NCBI GenBank assembly: GCA_019059635.1
Contig: JAGVRJ010000004.1
Span: forward strand, 372,001-436,000
Direction of reading: 5' to 3'
DNA: 64,000 nucleotides
From: Proales similis
Lineage: Eukaryota > Rotifera > Eurotatoria > Ploima > Proalidae
Part shown: positions 1-10,998 of the stretch, piece after piece
Layout of the letters: every line of letters starts with the position of its first letter
Position numbering within the stretch: the first letter of the stretch is position 1
The notes under the pieces: model-generated
What the model was told of the DNA's origin: nothing
Databases searched by the model: none
The model's input: only the letters and a program-made list of their open reading frames with translations
Position numbers and translations under genes: made by a program

Positions 1-501
1 CTCGCCCAATAGACGCCGGTAGCCGTTGAAAAAGCACTGGCGACATTTGCATTTGGCCTGTTGACGAACGAACGGATACATATTGCGACGTCTGGTGGTC
101 TCGTACTCCCACGGACATACCGCTCTCTGACTCAAGCTGCTCATGTTGCGCCCATGACCTTCGCATCGGCTGTGACTGAGAAAGAACTGGTCCATATTGA
201 CTGACTGCTCTGGCGCCTGCCGGATGCCATAGCTGCCGCGGTGAATTCGATTGTAATGTGTTAAATAGACCTCATAAACTTGTTCGAGTGTTCTCTCGCT
301 CGTCTCAGCACACTGGTCGTCGTAGGCCCGGTTGATTTCGAACAGCTCTTTGGCCTGTAGTCGGCTTATAAGCTCTTTCTTGAGCTCTTCCAAGTCGAGC
401 TTGTCAATGTCAGGCCATCGAGACTGAACATGGCCAATGCTGGTTGAAGCAAGCAACAAGGCCAGCGGCAGTACGTTAGAGCCAAGACAGGCAATCATCA
501 T
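1..501 (-). CDS. IL-17-like secreted cytokine (partial, 3' end off the left edge)
   Basis: The minus strand is open without a stop from a tandem ATG at 501/498 to the left edge, giving at least 167 codons. The first ~27 residues are a signal peptide (hydrophobic LPLALLLAST stretch, likely cleavage near VQS). The far end carries the IL-17 signature: a CPWEY block followed by a KCKCRQC cysteine cluster, matching the family pattern CPWxY...C-x-C of the IL-17 cystine knot. Two upstream cysteines (DDQC, SRCEG) add to the knot-type content. IL-17 family members are secreted signalling proteins in vertebrates and many invertebrates, so an immune or neuromodulatory ligand is likely. The very C-terminus is outside the window. 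A different cystine-knot growth factor is the main alternative, but the CPW motif favours IL-17. Confidence 0.75.
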   Translation of the reverse strand, partial: MMIACLGSNVLPLALLLASTSIGHVQSRWPDIDKLDLEELKKELISRLQAKELFEINRAYDDQCAETSERTLEQVYEVYLTHYNRIHRGSYGIRQAPEQSVNMDQFFLSHSRCEGHGRNMSSLSQRAVCPWEYETTRRRNMYPFVRQQAKCKCRQCFFNGYRRLLGE

Positions 502-1971
502 TCAATTGCTTCCTGCTTCGGTTTGGCAGAATTTTGCGCAACTGAAGCAATAAAAACAACTCGCACTAGCTCTTATAGGAAGCGTTTTCATTTTCGACTG
601 TGTTCGATTAACGTAGGGGCACCTTCGCTAACGGACCCCTCTCTCTCTCTCCACCTCTCCTTTTTCTGCATCTTCTCTGTCGATAATCAAATGCGCGTGT
701 GCAAATATCAAAGCCTTTAGGAATTGCACAAGATTGGCCAGGGCGTGTTATTCATGCAGCAATTTGGCCCCATTTGCCAGGCAATATTCATTTAGATTCA
801 CATCATTTTTATCAAGAAAATGCATCATCAACACCGCTGCTTCGTATTCGCCCATATTTCTCGATAAGAAGAGCTAAAAGAGCCGCCATAACTAAAGCGA
901 TGTTTAATAAACAATCGCCGAGACGCCGCCGAGCCGCTCATTTCTTGTTGGAAATTGATAGAAACAATTTTAAAAATTTAATATTTGTCTTTTCATTAAT
1001 CGCCCACGTAGACAGAAAGGTTAAGAGAAAGCAGCTGAGAAGAGGCTGACTTTAATGAGAACCATGACGATGATGATGAAGATGATGGTTTAGATAAACA
1101 GGCCCACGCTATTTTTATGCGAAATTCAAACCGTATTTGTCACATACTTCGCTTAAAACGCTTTTCCCTTGCTCCGGGTGATCTTGCTTTTTGCCTGATG
1201 AAAATGGACGATTGCTAATGAAAAATGAATTCAAAAACCTTCTTCCGCCTACCTTCACATTTCCCTCTCTCCCTGTCTGTCACTCTTTCTCTCTCTCTCT
1301 CTCACACAGTTCTGATGTGTGTTTACTTGGTCATTAGTGCCCGCATTTTTCTCGCGGCATGTCTGCTTCCTGTCTGCCTCTTGTCGCCAGTTCTATTTCC
1401 TCACGCTCACCTTTTTTCTTCTTCAAATCAAAATCGGTGGCAAGACTGGGTCCACTAAGCAATTGAGTCAGCGAGTCTGACGAGTTTACAAACCGAATTG
1501 CGTTTTTTTTTTCTATTTGAGCGCATTCAAATCAGAGGCGGGAATAAAAGAGAACATGCAAAGTGGGGCAGCTGATGGTGAATCTTAATCAAGCTTAATA
1601 AAAGGAGCAGAAGTGACGCCAAAATTTCGTTGAGTGCTTCCAATTGTGAGAAATCAAAGTCTGGTCGCCATAGATACCGTATCGGTCATAAGCAAGCCAT
1701 AAAAAGAGGTCAGTGGTCGCCGGCAAAATCGATCAAACGTAAATGTACGACGAGAACGAGCCAGAGTAGGCATCGAGAGGCAAGCGAACAAGCGTAGACG
1801 TAGAAGAGCGAGAGGGGTCTTTAAGAGAGGCGAGAGGACAAAAACAAAACAGAATTAAGGATTTGAGGCATTCGAGGACTTGAACTTTTCGAATGATCCT
1901 CGGCCAAGTGAAAGAGACAAGCAAATAAATCGATAGGGCGGCCTCGAACACACTTCTTGCAAAAACAATCA
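502..1971. other. Intergenic region with a TC-rich tract
   Basis: Divergent spacer between the IL-17-like gene (-) and the large coiled-coil gene (+). It holds a (TC)n tract at about 1286-1304, several TC-rich stretches and A/T runs. Short reading frames here (for example 699-1049) have no recognisable motif and no splice context. The segment nearest 1972 is presumably promoter and 5' UTR. Confidence 0.6.
1664..1677. promoter_or_regulatory. X-box-like (RFX) site, one mismatch
   Basis: gtcgccatagatac fits the RFX X-box consensus RYYNYY-N(1-3)-RRNRAC except for one base in the right arm. It lies about 300 bp before the start of the centriolin-like coiled-coil gene. Weak alone; listed because better X-boxes occur near other ciliary genes in this window. 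Confidence 0.3.
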
Positions 1972-4900
1972 ATGAACGAGTTGAAACGAATACCGATCGA
2001 GATCGAAGTCGAGCGGGCTTGGTCGCCGAGCGGCTTGACTACGGTCGTTAAAAATGAGGTCATTGAGAGCGGCGACGACGACCACTACGAACAGCGCAGT
2101 TTCATTCAAGTAGAAGAGGACGAGTTATCCGATGATAATTTCATGTTCCACTGTAAATTAATTAACACGGCTCAGGTTAATCAGAATGCGCCGGCCTTGT
2201 CGCCGATCAAGCCATCGTTTGTCAAGTAAAATCGTTTCTTCTCATTTCGCCTGTCGTGTCTAACAAGCAAGCCAAAGTAGAGAAGCGGAAATAGTTCACA
2301 GTACTCCGAATCATCGGCGACCGCCCGCCACCGGCTCGAATCTTGTACGAACGAGCACTCGCAACAACCAACGCCACCACTATCATTCATCGCCGATCAG
2401 GTCGAACGGTAAGAGAGCTGACTTGAATGAAAGCGAGCGATTGGCTGCAGCTTGAATTTTTGGGCTTTTTCAGTCAATGATCGAATGCTGAGCAAGAAGC
2501 AAATGATTGTCAAAGAGCTGGCCGTGAACATTCTGGAGCTGAACGGGTTTAGAACGCGGTCTCAGCAGCTGGACGACGAGCTCAACAACTACAAGCGCAT
2601 CCAAGAGCGGGCCAATCTGAACGAGTCGTCCAAGGAATACTTTCAGCTCAGCACAAAGACCGAAGGCATTCAAAGCGAGCTGGACAAGCTTAAGAAGGAA
2701 ATGCTGCACAAAATCGAGGACATTCATGGCCTAGAGCAAGAGCTCGTCAAACTCGAGGGCATTCACGTGAACAATGCGAAACAGTGCGAGGAAATGCAAA
2801 TCCACCGCAACGAGGAAGTGATGACCGAGATAAAGCGGATGCTGCGCGAAATGGTCGACTCTGAGCTGAACACGAGCGGCACCATACAGACCATGACCAA
2901 AGTGTACGAAGAGTTCAGAAGCAATCGAACCACGACCACCACGACCAGTGAGAGCAAGCGAGCGCAAGACAACGGCTGCAATATTTCCCAACTGGCCGAG
3001 AGATTCGCGCAACGAATTGAGCGCACCTACGACTCGTTGCGGGCCCAATGGAATGAGCTGAGGCAAATGCTGCCGATCGAGTCCGATTTGAACAAATGCT
3101 GGTTCGAGTTGAAGAACTTTGAGAACATTGTCCGATGTTCGAACTCGAACATGCAAAACGAAAAGGCGTCGCTCTTCCGCGAACTAGAGCGCAGTCACTT
3201 TGACCAGAGCAGTAGAAACTCGGTGCTGGCCGCCAACGTTCGTCACAACATTGAGAACCTGATTCGCGAGCGAGAGGCAGAGTCCAACGAATGGCTGAAC
3301 AGCTTGAACGCGTTATTAACTCGACGAGACAAGACAGGCAGCGACGAGCAATTTGAGGACGAAAGCAGCAGCTTTCTCAGCGAGGAAGAAGAGGCCATTA
3401 AGAAAATAAGCAAGCGCATTGGCGAGCTAAAAGCTCGAATCAGTGCGCGCGAGGCGTGCGGGGCCAAGAAGCGATTTGACGCCAACGATCCGGACAGTAA
3501 AGAGCTGCAGTCTCTCAACGAGCAAATAGCCATTTTGAAGAATCAAATGATCGCCAAAGGCCACCAACTGAATCAAATGAAGAAGCGCTCGTCGGCTAAT
3601 GTCAAAATGGTTCATCAGCGTCGGACAACGACAACCTTCTACCGCGACTCGTACTCTCCAGAGCCATGCCCTGGTGCCGTCTATTTGCCGATAAATCACC
3701 AGATCCTGGCGCCTTTGGAAGGCGTGAGGCCTCGAGACGACGAGACCAGGAGGCAGGAAGAGAACAGAGCTGGAACGGAGACCAATGGCGCTTGTAGACA
3801 AGAGGCAGGACTGCGAGAACCTGTCTCGGCGCTCGATGGACATGCTTCGCGTCGTAAATACAAGTCAAGTATTGAAATACCGGCCGAGCAGCTGCAAAGT
3901 CTAAAGAACGAAGCGAATGAGAGACGTGCTCGCTCTGAAGTGAAATCGGAGCCAAAACGCAACGATGACGGCGAGGAGCCGAAAAGACACAAGAGTGCCG
4001 TTCAGTTCAAAGAGCAGCCGAACGATGGGCTGCAAGTGAGCTTGAGAAGCTTGAAGCTGCCTCGACCAGACAAGCAAGTGATGACCGAGCTCACTCAGAC
4101 TGACCTTGAACAAATGCAGAAAGAAATCGACAAGTTTAACGATACGCTGCGGCTAAAAGAGGCCGAGCTGATTGACACTCGCCAGCTGCTTGAGAGCACC
4201 AGAGCGCAAATTAGGCCGCACGCAGAGAGCAGTGGTGAAACAGGTCGACTCCGAGAACTGGTCAATCAGCAAATTGAGCAGATTAAGCAGCTCACAGGTA
4301 TTTAAAGAAACGAATCGTTTGACTTGAAATTCGCTCACTGTCCATGCAGAAGAGAGAGATCGAGAGAGAGAAAGGGCGGCCAATTTGAACGAGGAGCTGG
4401 AAACGCTTGAAGAACGTCTAAAGCAAGAGCGAGAGCTGCGAGAAGAAAAGGGCCGTGGTGGACAGCAGAAAGGCGGGCAGTGCGCAGGCACTCAAACCGA
4501 CCAGATGGAAGAGAACCGGGCAAGTGAGAGTGAAGAGGAGCTGAGAGAAGAGACCAGCCTCATGTGCAACATACCCGAACATCACGATCTGGAAGACTTG
4601 ATGCAGGAGTATCAGGAGCAGATCGCAGCGCTGAAAACGCATCTCAGCCAAATGAGCGAGTTGGGCATGATGGAAAAGCAGGCCGAGTTCGAGGCACTTG
4701 ACCTCGCAATAAACGAGCGAAAGCGACGTCTTTTAAAACTCGAGCTCAACGGCCGACATTGGGCAAACGACTCGTGTTTGAATGAACTCGACTCCAACGA
4801 CGTATTTTGTTCTTCTCTTGTTGTTTCTTTTCTTTGGCCGCTGAGTCTTTTCCTTTGGGCCTGTTTCTTTTTGTCCCGAAATTATTCTTACTTGCCAGCT

Positions 4901-7061
4901 CAATTCTCATTACGACCGTTTTATAGCTTGCCACGGTCAATGTGAAACGCCAAATGGACACGATCGAATCGAAATTGAAAACGGCCAAGTCGGAGCTTAA
5001 AGCAAGTCGTGAAGCAAAGCGAATGGTAAAATTGCGTCGTCGAATGGCGTCGGACTGCAACTTAAACTCTCATTATGTTCAAGGTCGAACGGCAAATTCA
5101 AAGTTTAGAAAAGAGAAAGGAAAAACTGGCCAAAGAGGCGAAGATTTTGAATAAACAAGCGGACCAGGCGGCAGCCGAGCTGCTGTTGATTCGTCAGCAC
5201 ACCGAGCGGCTGATCGAAACCAACAGCTCGGTAGATAATAGAGTGAATCGGTCAGCTCAAGAAAAACGCTTCAGTGAAGAGGCGTCGCATGCGGCAACCA
5301 CAGCCAGCATCGATGGTCGACAACTGAACTCGCTGAACGAAGAGATCGAGAGCAAACAGCGGGAGATTGAGTTGCTTCGCGAGCGCAGCTCAAAATACAT
5401 CCAGAAGCTGCGCGACGAGCAGCAAGCAACTCAGTCCAACTTGAACAGTCTGAGGAGTCAACTGACTCGGTCGACAGCGGAGCTCAAGTCCGTGCAGACT
5501 CAGCTGGCCGACTCAATCGAACAGCTCAAGATGATCGAAGAGAAAAAGTCAAAATCTAAAGAAGAGCGAGAGAAGCAGGAAAAGCGAATGAAAGAGGCCG
5601 ATTTGAAATGGAGTGAACAACGAGTTGAATTAGAGAAGCACAAAGTTAGCCTGAACGAAACGATAAACACGCTCGAGCTGAGACAAAGCGAACTGAAGGA
5701 GCTCGAACGGCGCCTCGAACGAGCAAGAAACGATCGAAAAGCAGAGCAAGCGTCGTACGAGCACCTGATGCAGACGAACGCCTCATTGGAGCGCAAGAGA
5801 GAGGAAACTAGCCGACGACTGAGTCAGTTAAATGAGGAAAACGGCAAAGCGTTAAGAGACTGCGAGGTGAACAAGAAACGGCTGAGCCAGTTGAAAGAGA
5901 GTTTAGAAGAGAAAGAGCGAGCGCTCAAAGCGGCCCAGAGAGAGCTCGATTCTTGCAACGAGCAAAAGCACCAAGTCGAGCTGGAGAAATGTGAATTCGA
6001 GAACCAAATTCAAAAGTATCAATCGGAGCTCGAGCGGCTCAAAGACGCCTTCAAAGAGTCGAGCAGAAAGCTGAGTGACAAGCAAGACCGACTGGAGAGT
6101 GTGGAGGCACAGCTCAAGGACCGTTTTCAAAGCATTGAGATGCTTCAGTCGGCTCTGAACGACGCCGAGTTGAAATTCGGCCAAATGGAGCAGAAACTTC
6201 AAGTGAAGCAGAACGCATTGAACCAAACGTGCGAGAAGCTTGACAAACGTAAGAAAGAGCTCGACGATCTAAATCAGCAATGGCGTCAGTGCAAGCTCGA
6301 GTTCGACGAAGAGAAAATGACCTTGAGCAACTTGAAGGCAAGTTTTTTCTAGATCGGCGAGAAGAAGAAACCTAATTTTGGCGCTCTAGGCCGAGGTGAG
6401 CAAGCAGAAAAAGCAAAGTGAAGAGCTGAAGGTGAAAATCAGAGGCTTGCAGATAACTGCCGAGCGAATCGAAACGCTCGAGCAGTCAATTAAAGAGCTT
6501 GAAGCCAGCTTGAAGGATAGAAACGAGCGCGTTCAGCAGCTAGAGTCCAGTCTAAGAGGCAAAGACGACGAGCTGAGCAGATTGGGCAACGAGTTTGTCG
6601 AGTAAGCACTGAAAGCAATTTTTTGCTTCCAAAGGCTTATTAAAGACCCAAATTTCAGATCCCAGTCGACAGTCAGAGAGCTGAGAAGTCAGCTCAACGA
6701 GCTGGAGAACAGTTTCCAGCTCGAGTACAAGAGCAGAGATTCAGGCCAGGGCGAGCACAAGTGCAAGCAGTCGTCGGTCAGAGATGGGAGCTCGAATCGC
6801 GTCGGCTCTTTGCTCATCACGCCCAACATTCGGCCAATAAATTTCGACACCGCAAAGAGGAGTAGTCTTCAAGCGATGCGGTCGGACTCGGTCGACTCGC
6901 TCACCAACTGTCTCTTCCAGACGTTCCAGCACAAAATGATTTATCTGGAAAGAGCCAAACTGCACACTCAGGACAAGATCGATAATCTACGTGCCATGCT
7001 AAACGAAGTTGAACTCAAGACCGCAGCCAATGTATTCCGGCTCACTAATCCACTTGAATGA
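1972..7061 (+). CDS. Large coiled-coil protein, centriolin-like (8 exons)
   Basis: Eight exons close in frame: 1972-2225, 2302-2408, 2474-4297, 4350-4801, 4927-5025, 5084-6337, 6390-6601 and 6659-7061, giving about 1,534 residues. The first ATG in the open frame is 1972. After ~120 non-helical acidic/basic residues the protein is almost wholly heptad coiled coil, with a low-complexity break near residues 500-620. A block starting CNIPEHHDLEDLM, followed by a helix containing ERKRRLLKLEL, and a C-terminal helix (FQHKMIYLERAKLHTQDK) recall the order of segments in vertebrate centriolin, a mother-centriole appendage protein. No leucine-rich repeats are present, unlike vertebrate centriolin. Structure is well supported; the centriolin assignment is inference, and other centrosomal coiled-coil proteins are possible. 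Intron 6 uses a GC donor. Confidence 0.8.
6338..6389 (+). other. GC-AG intron in the centriolin-like gene
   Basis: The exon ends TTGAAG and the intron starts gcaagt, the classical GC-donor consensus, ending in ctctag 52 bp later. Reading through the gc would hit a stop (TAG) within five codons. Splicing joins the flanking coiled coil in frame. Confidence 0.85.
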
Positions 7062-7484
7062 AGCAAATCCGCCATTTTTATGTTCATTTTTCTTTCTCAA
7101 TTCAATTTCTGATTACTGAGGCTGCGAAACTGTAAAAGCGACACAAAATCAATTTTTCATTTAAAAAAAAAATCATTTTCTCGCTGGAAATAAAAGATGA
7201 GCAAAGAGAGCCGGATTTGTGAAAAGTACTTGACGCAAATTAGGGCAGACGGGCTCTATTGCTCGCGGTTGTAGTTTGTCAGACAAAATGGCGGTCGTCG
7301 CACTAGGACCGCATGTAAATTAGACGTCAGTGTGGGCCATACGTGCACTGGACGTTCCATCTTGGATTGGATTCTTAAATCGGCTAGGCAGTTTCAACGA
7401 GAGTGCTAGCGGTAGCGCGCAGAGATAGAGAATTAAGGACGAGCAAGGCGGCGACGAGCACTACAACATGCCAATGCAGACGAA
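7062..7484. other. Intergenic / 5' UTR
   Basis: Spacer between two same-strand genes. It contains A/T runs near 7160 that may serve 3'-end formation of the upstream gene. The last 20 bases carry a short upstream ORF (see 7468-7488). No other gene seen. Confidence 0.5.
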
Positions 7485-7488
7485 ATGA
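7468..7488 (+). promoter_or_regulatory. Upstream ORF overlapping the main start as ATGA
   Basis: A six-codon ORF (M-P-M-Q-T-K-stop) begins at 7468. Its TGA (7486-7488) overlaps the ATG of the downstream gene (7485-7487). If these bases are in the mature 5' UTR, initiation here would leave ribosomes exactly at the main start. A splice acceptor (caatgcag) within the uORF is an alternative reading. Confidence 0.4.
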
Positions 7489-9722
7489 GCGAGCTGAAAG
7501 AGAGAAAACTTGAAGAGGCCACTTCGTCTTGGTCGTCACCTAACAATGGTGTGGCAATGCAGCAGAAGCAAGCGGAAAAGCACAAATTGAAGGAAGTTAG
7601 CGGAGCGGAGATAAACTCGACCACTCGAGACAAGCGGAGTCGTAAGCAGACTGCTCAGCAGCACAAGTCGAAAAAGAGCAAAAAGAAGAAGGAGAAAGAA
7701 GAGAGCTCGAGCGACAGCGATTTAGAAGACGGCGAACAAAAGGAGGAAGAGACTCGACGCAAGAAGAGCAGAAAGAAAAAGCAGAAGAAGGTGAAAAAGA
7801 GACGCGAAAAGTCGTCGTCAAGTGATTCGGACGACTTGTCGCTCAGCAATTCTGACGAGGACGCTCTTTCAAGCGACTCGTCCAGCTCTTCTTCGTCATC
7901 ATCGTCTTCCTCGTCATCTTCGTCATCAAGCTCGTCGTCAGATTCGTCTGTGTCCGATCTCCTGTCTGACTCGGATGATCAAGAGGGCGATCTTGAGGAG
8001 GGCGAGATTAGTGACACGGGCGGCGGCGGCAACAACAACAAGTCGTCGGCTAGTCATCACGCCCAGCAGATTTCAAAGCTGAAGAAGCGCTGCGTTCGAG
8101 TTCAGAGCAAATTGAAGAAACTGGAAAAATCGCACGACTCGGAGCACAAGAAAGCGAAACGCAAAAAGCTGAAGAAGCTATTTGAAAGAATGCGAGTTCA
8201 ATTAAAGTCGCTAGTGGCTGCCGAGGCGAGAAGCAAAAAGGAGCAAAGCAACAACGTGCCCAAGCTGCCGTATCCTGTCCTGAACGACAAGCGAGACATG
8301 AGCACCATATTGAGCATTTTAAAAGACAAGCAAAAACATCTGAACGAGATGCTGGACCAGACCGAAATCAAACTCAATGATCTGAACGACTCGGACGATG
8401 AAGGAATCGAACTGAAACGGTCCAGACTGCGCAATTTGAATGAAAATATTAAGAAACAATTAATGAAATTGAATCGTCAAATCGACTACATCAAGCTTAA
8501 CTTGCGCATCAGCAAACTGAAGAAAGAGGGCGCCAGCGAGTCGGAGATCAGCGAGGCCAACAAACAAATGCAGCATTTGTTCGAGTTAATGTCAGAGGCG
8601 AATAAAGCATTTTTAATTCAGCAGCAAAAGCAACCACAAGCTCTGCATGTGCCTAATCATCAAGGAGCGCCAGTTGGTCTCGACCTCTCTCGGCCAGGCG
8701 AAGATGACCGGCACCGCCGAGGCGAAGAAGGAGGCGCGCACGCGCTCAGCTCTGTGGCTGCTCAGTCAATGCCTGTCAACTATTTTCATACGACGACGAC
8801 CAACGCGATGATGATGCCACAGAATCCGAGTCAGACATCGCCCAGCTCGTATGGCCACACGCCGCCATCGTCGACTTTGAATCAATTTAGGCACATTCGA
8901 ACACCTCCTCTGCCAGCTCCGTCGTCTGGGCACAATGAGCAGGACCCGAAAGCGATTGCGGCCATGCTCAATGAGAAGTACGGATACAGAAGCGCCAGCA
9001 GCAATAACCCGAGCATGAGCGGCAATTCCAACGCGAATAACAGCAAAGGCGCCTCTTCATCCTTGCCCATGAGCAACAGTTCAGGTTCCACAGGAGGAGG
9101 AGGAGGAGGTAAATCGAGGAATCGACGCTCGCCTCGCCGTAGGCGCTCTCGTTCGCCTCGCAATAACCGGGCCAAGTCAAACACGCCGCCTGTGGCCGCA
9201 GCCGTTCAGCCGTCGCAAATGCCGCAAGTTCCACCCAATCTGCAGCAAAACTTTCAGAACATGATGATGAACTCGCCCGCGCTGATGCAATCGATGGCAA
9301 GCATGTTCGCCTCAATGAGTCAATTCAATCAGAGCGGCGCGGGCTCGAACGTTCCGAACATGTTCAGCAGCATGATGATGGCCGCCAACTCAGCCCAGCA
9401 GCAGTCAAGCATGCGGCCAATGGAGTCGAGCCGAGAGGTTCGTAGTAATCTACCTCCATCGCAGCCAGTTCAAGGCGACGCTCTACTGCCCAATCCAACG
9501 CCACCCATAAACCCGGCCATGTTCGATGGCAGTAACATGTTCGCCAAAATGTTCTCGTACATGAACTCGATGGCTGCAGCCTCCAAGCCGAATCCGGGCG
9601 GCCTAATCGGCACTCCGGCACCCTTCAACCCTTTCAATCCAATGCCCTCTATGGCTCCGTCTCAAGCACAGCCGCAGTTTTCACACTCGCGTGGCAAATC
9701 TCATCGTCGCAAGCGAAATTAA
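7485..9722 (+). CDS. Ser-rich, RS-containing low-complexity nuclear-type protein
   Basis: One uninterrupted ORF of 745 residues, with an AATAAA at ~9788. Order of features: lysine-rich patches (KKSKKKKEK) mixed with acidic Ser/Asp; a ~30-residue Ser run (~130-160); an EEGEISD motif common in SR-related proteins; a Lys-rich helical block (~195-370) with two probable coiled coils; a Ser/Pro/Gln/Met-rich tail; and an RS element (RRSPRRRRSRSP) near residue 550. This composition suggests a nuclear RNA-processing or transcription-associated protein. I do not recognise a named family. The long single exon is unusual among multi-exon neighbours, so a retroposed origin is possible but not shown. Confidence 0.8.
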   Translation: MSELKERKLEEATSSWSSPNNGVAMQQKQAEKHKLKEVSGAEINSTTRDKRSRKQTAQQHKSKKSKKKKEKEESSSDSDLEDGEQKEEETRRKKSRKKKQKKVKKRREKSSSSDSDDLSLSNSDEDALSSDSSSSSSSSSSSSSSSSSSSSSDSSVSDLLSDSDDQEGDLEEGEISDTGGGGNNNKSSASHHAQQISKLKKRCVRVQSKLKKLEKSHDSEHKKAKRKKLKKLFERMRVQLKSLVAAEARSKKEQSNNVPKLPYPVLNDKRDMSTILSILKDKQKHLNEMLDQTEIKLNDLNDSDDEGIELKRSRLRNLNENIKKQLMKLNRQIDYIKLNLRISKLKKEGASESEISEANKQMQHLFELMSEANKAFLIQQQKQPQALHVPNHQGAPVGLDLSRPGEDDRHRRGEEGGAHALSSVAAQSMPVNYFHTTTTNAMMMPQNPSQTSPSSYGHTPPSSTLNQFRHIRTPPLPAPSSGHNEQDPKAIAAMLNEKYGYRSASSNNPSMSGNSNANNSKGASSSLPMSNSSGSTGGGGGGKSRNRRSPRRRRSRSPRNNRAKSNTPPVAAAVQPSQMPQVPPNLQQNFQNMMMNSPALMQSMASMFASMSQFNQSGAGSNVPNMFSSMMMAANSAQQQSSMRPMESSREVRSNLPPSQPVQGDALLPNPTPPINPAMFDGSNMFAKMFSYMNSMAAASKPNPGGLIGTPAPFNPFNPMPSMAPSQAQPQFSHSRGKSHRRKRN

Positions 9723-10096
9723 GACATCCGCACATCCTAGCCAGGACCTTTCTTTTTTAAATGAATCTTTTAAGATCTTGATTTTACAATAAACCTGTAA
9801 TCTTACCTGCTTTCACACGAGCTCTTCTTCTGTGCACATTGTAATTTTTTCACTGTTTTTCTTCTTTTGATCGCAACTCATGACCCTGCCTCTTGCCAGC
9901 AGCTTCTCAATTTCGCTCTCAACGCCGCAGCAACTTAATTTTGCATTTAAATTGACGTTAGTCCGCACGTGCACGCATGTTCTTGCAATTCAACTCGGCA
10001 AGTGAAAAAGTCCGCTCTTGAGCACCTAAAAGTCCATTCTGTGAGACTTCAGACCAGACCTACTCTAATCATACTGTTGGGCTAATTCACCTAGAT
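9723..10096. other. Intergenic
   Basis: 3' UTR of the Ser-rich gene (AATAAA near 9788) followed by the short promoter/5' UTR of CCDC137. No further gene seen. Confidence 0.5.
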
Positions 10097-10937
10097 ATGG
10101 GTCGAAAAATCCAGAAGAGCAGCCGCCACAAAAAGCTGAAGGCAATCGATCCATTTTACACGGGCGAGCGAAAGCTACTGCTAGACAAAGGCCTAATAAA
10201 TGCCAATCAACCGCCGCCCGCCTGTGACGTTGAAAACGAGCCGCTCTCCGCAAAGCTTAAGGACTATATGGCAGCCGCAACTGAAATCAAGCAGCGCAAT
10301 CAATCGAAGAAGCGAGCTCGCCAAGGTGCGCCTGACGAGCACTCTGCCGGACCAGACTCGACCGGAGCCGAACTGGCCGATGCGCCAGTCACAAAATTGA
10401 AGCGACGAAAAGGGGAAAGTGAAACTGCCTACATCAATCGGGTGGAACAAGTGAGTCAAATTTGCTCGGACCAAGTCTTGGACAGCTTCTGATCAACTTT
10501 AAACGCTCTAGCACACAGCGATGATACTGAACAAGTCAAAGTACGAAAGTCAATTTGACGTGAGACTTGAGACTAGCGGCGATCGAATCGTGGTGAAAAA
10601 AGACAAGCCGATGAGCGAGAAAAAGCGAAGGTAAGTTGTCCGATTGGTCTTGGCTGCGCGTCCATCGAATCTCAGAAATTTCGCAAGGCGACTGAACAAG
10701 CTCAAAGAGAAGCTGAAAATGAAAAAGCTCGACCGCAAGCTAGAACAGAAGAACAAGTGCAGCGCGGGCGTCAGGTTCGGCGATGTGGCACACGCGCCTC
10801 CCGAAATAAGCGTTCTTCCTCGAAAAGCAAAATCGCCCACAATACCAGCCGGCTCGAATTCGAATGTGACCGAAGCTGACCGCCAGTCGGTTATCGACCG
10901 ATATCGTCTCATGAAAAAGCAAGGCAAATTCAAATAA
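10097..10937 (+). CDS. CCDC137: CCDC137-like nucleolar/chromosome-periphery protein
   Basis: Exons 10097-10450, 10512-10630 and 10676-10937 join in frame to 244 residues. The start MGRKIQKSSRHKKLKAIDPF is the basic N-terminus typical of the family. The C-terminal exon contains VRFGDVAHAPPEISVLPRKA, matching the family's FGDVxxxPPE signature, and ends with a short helix (IDRYRLMKKQ). Vertebrate CCDC137 (RaRF) is a basic coiled-coil protein of the nucleolus and mitotic chromosome periphery. Here the poly(A) signal AATAAA (10933-10938) overlaps the stop codon, and the convergent TATDN1 stop lies only 61 bp away, so the two 3' ends must be very short or overlap. Confidence 0.85.
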
Positions 10938-10998
10938 ATGTTAAAAAAAAAATATTCCGCCCGCTTCTCTTTGCCTGTGTTTTATTTTCTAATTCGAA

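Noticed and set aside
699..1049. 116-codon plus-strand ORF in the first intergenic region
   Set aside because: AT-biased, no motif, no flanking splice signals, and codon use unlike neighbouring genes.
2731..3156. 141-codon minus-strand ORF antisense to the centriolin-like gene
   Set aside because: It mirrors the heptad codon pattern of the coding strand and has no domain or splice context; a shadow.
7822..8082. Arg-rich 86-codon ORF inside the Ser-rich gene
   Set aside because: An alternate frame of the TCN/AGC serine run, which yields Arg/His by codon shift.
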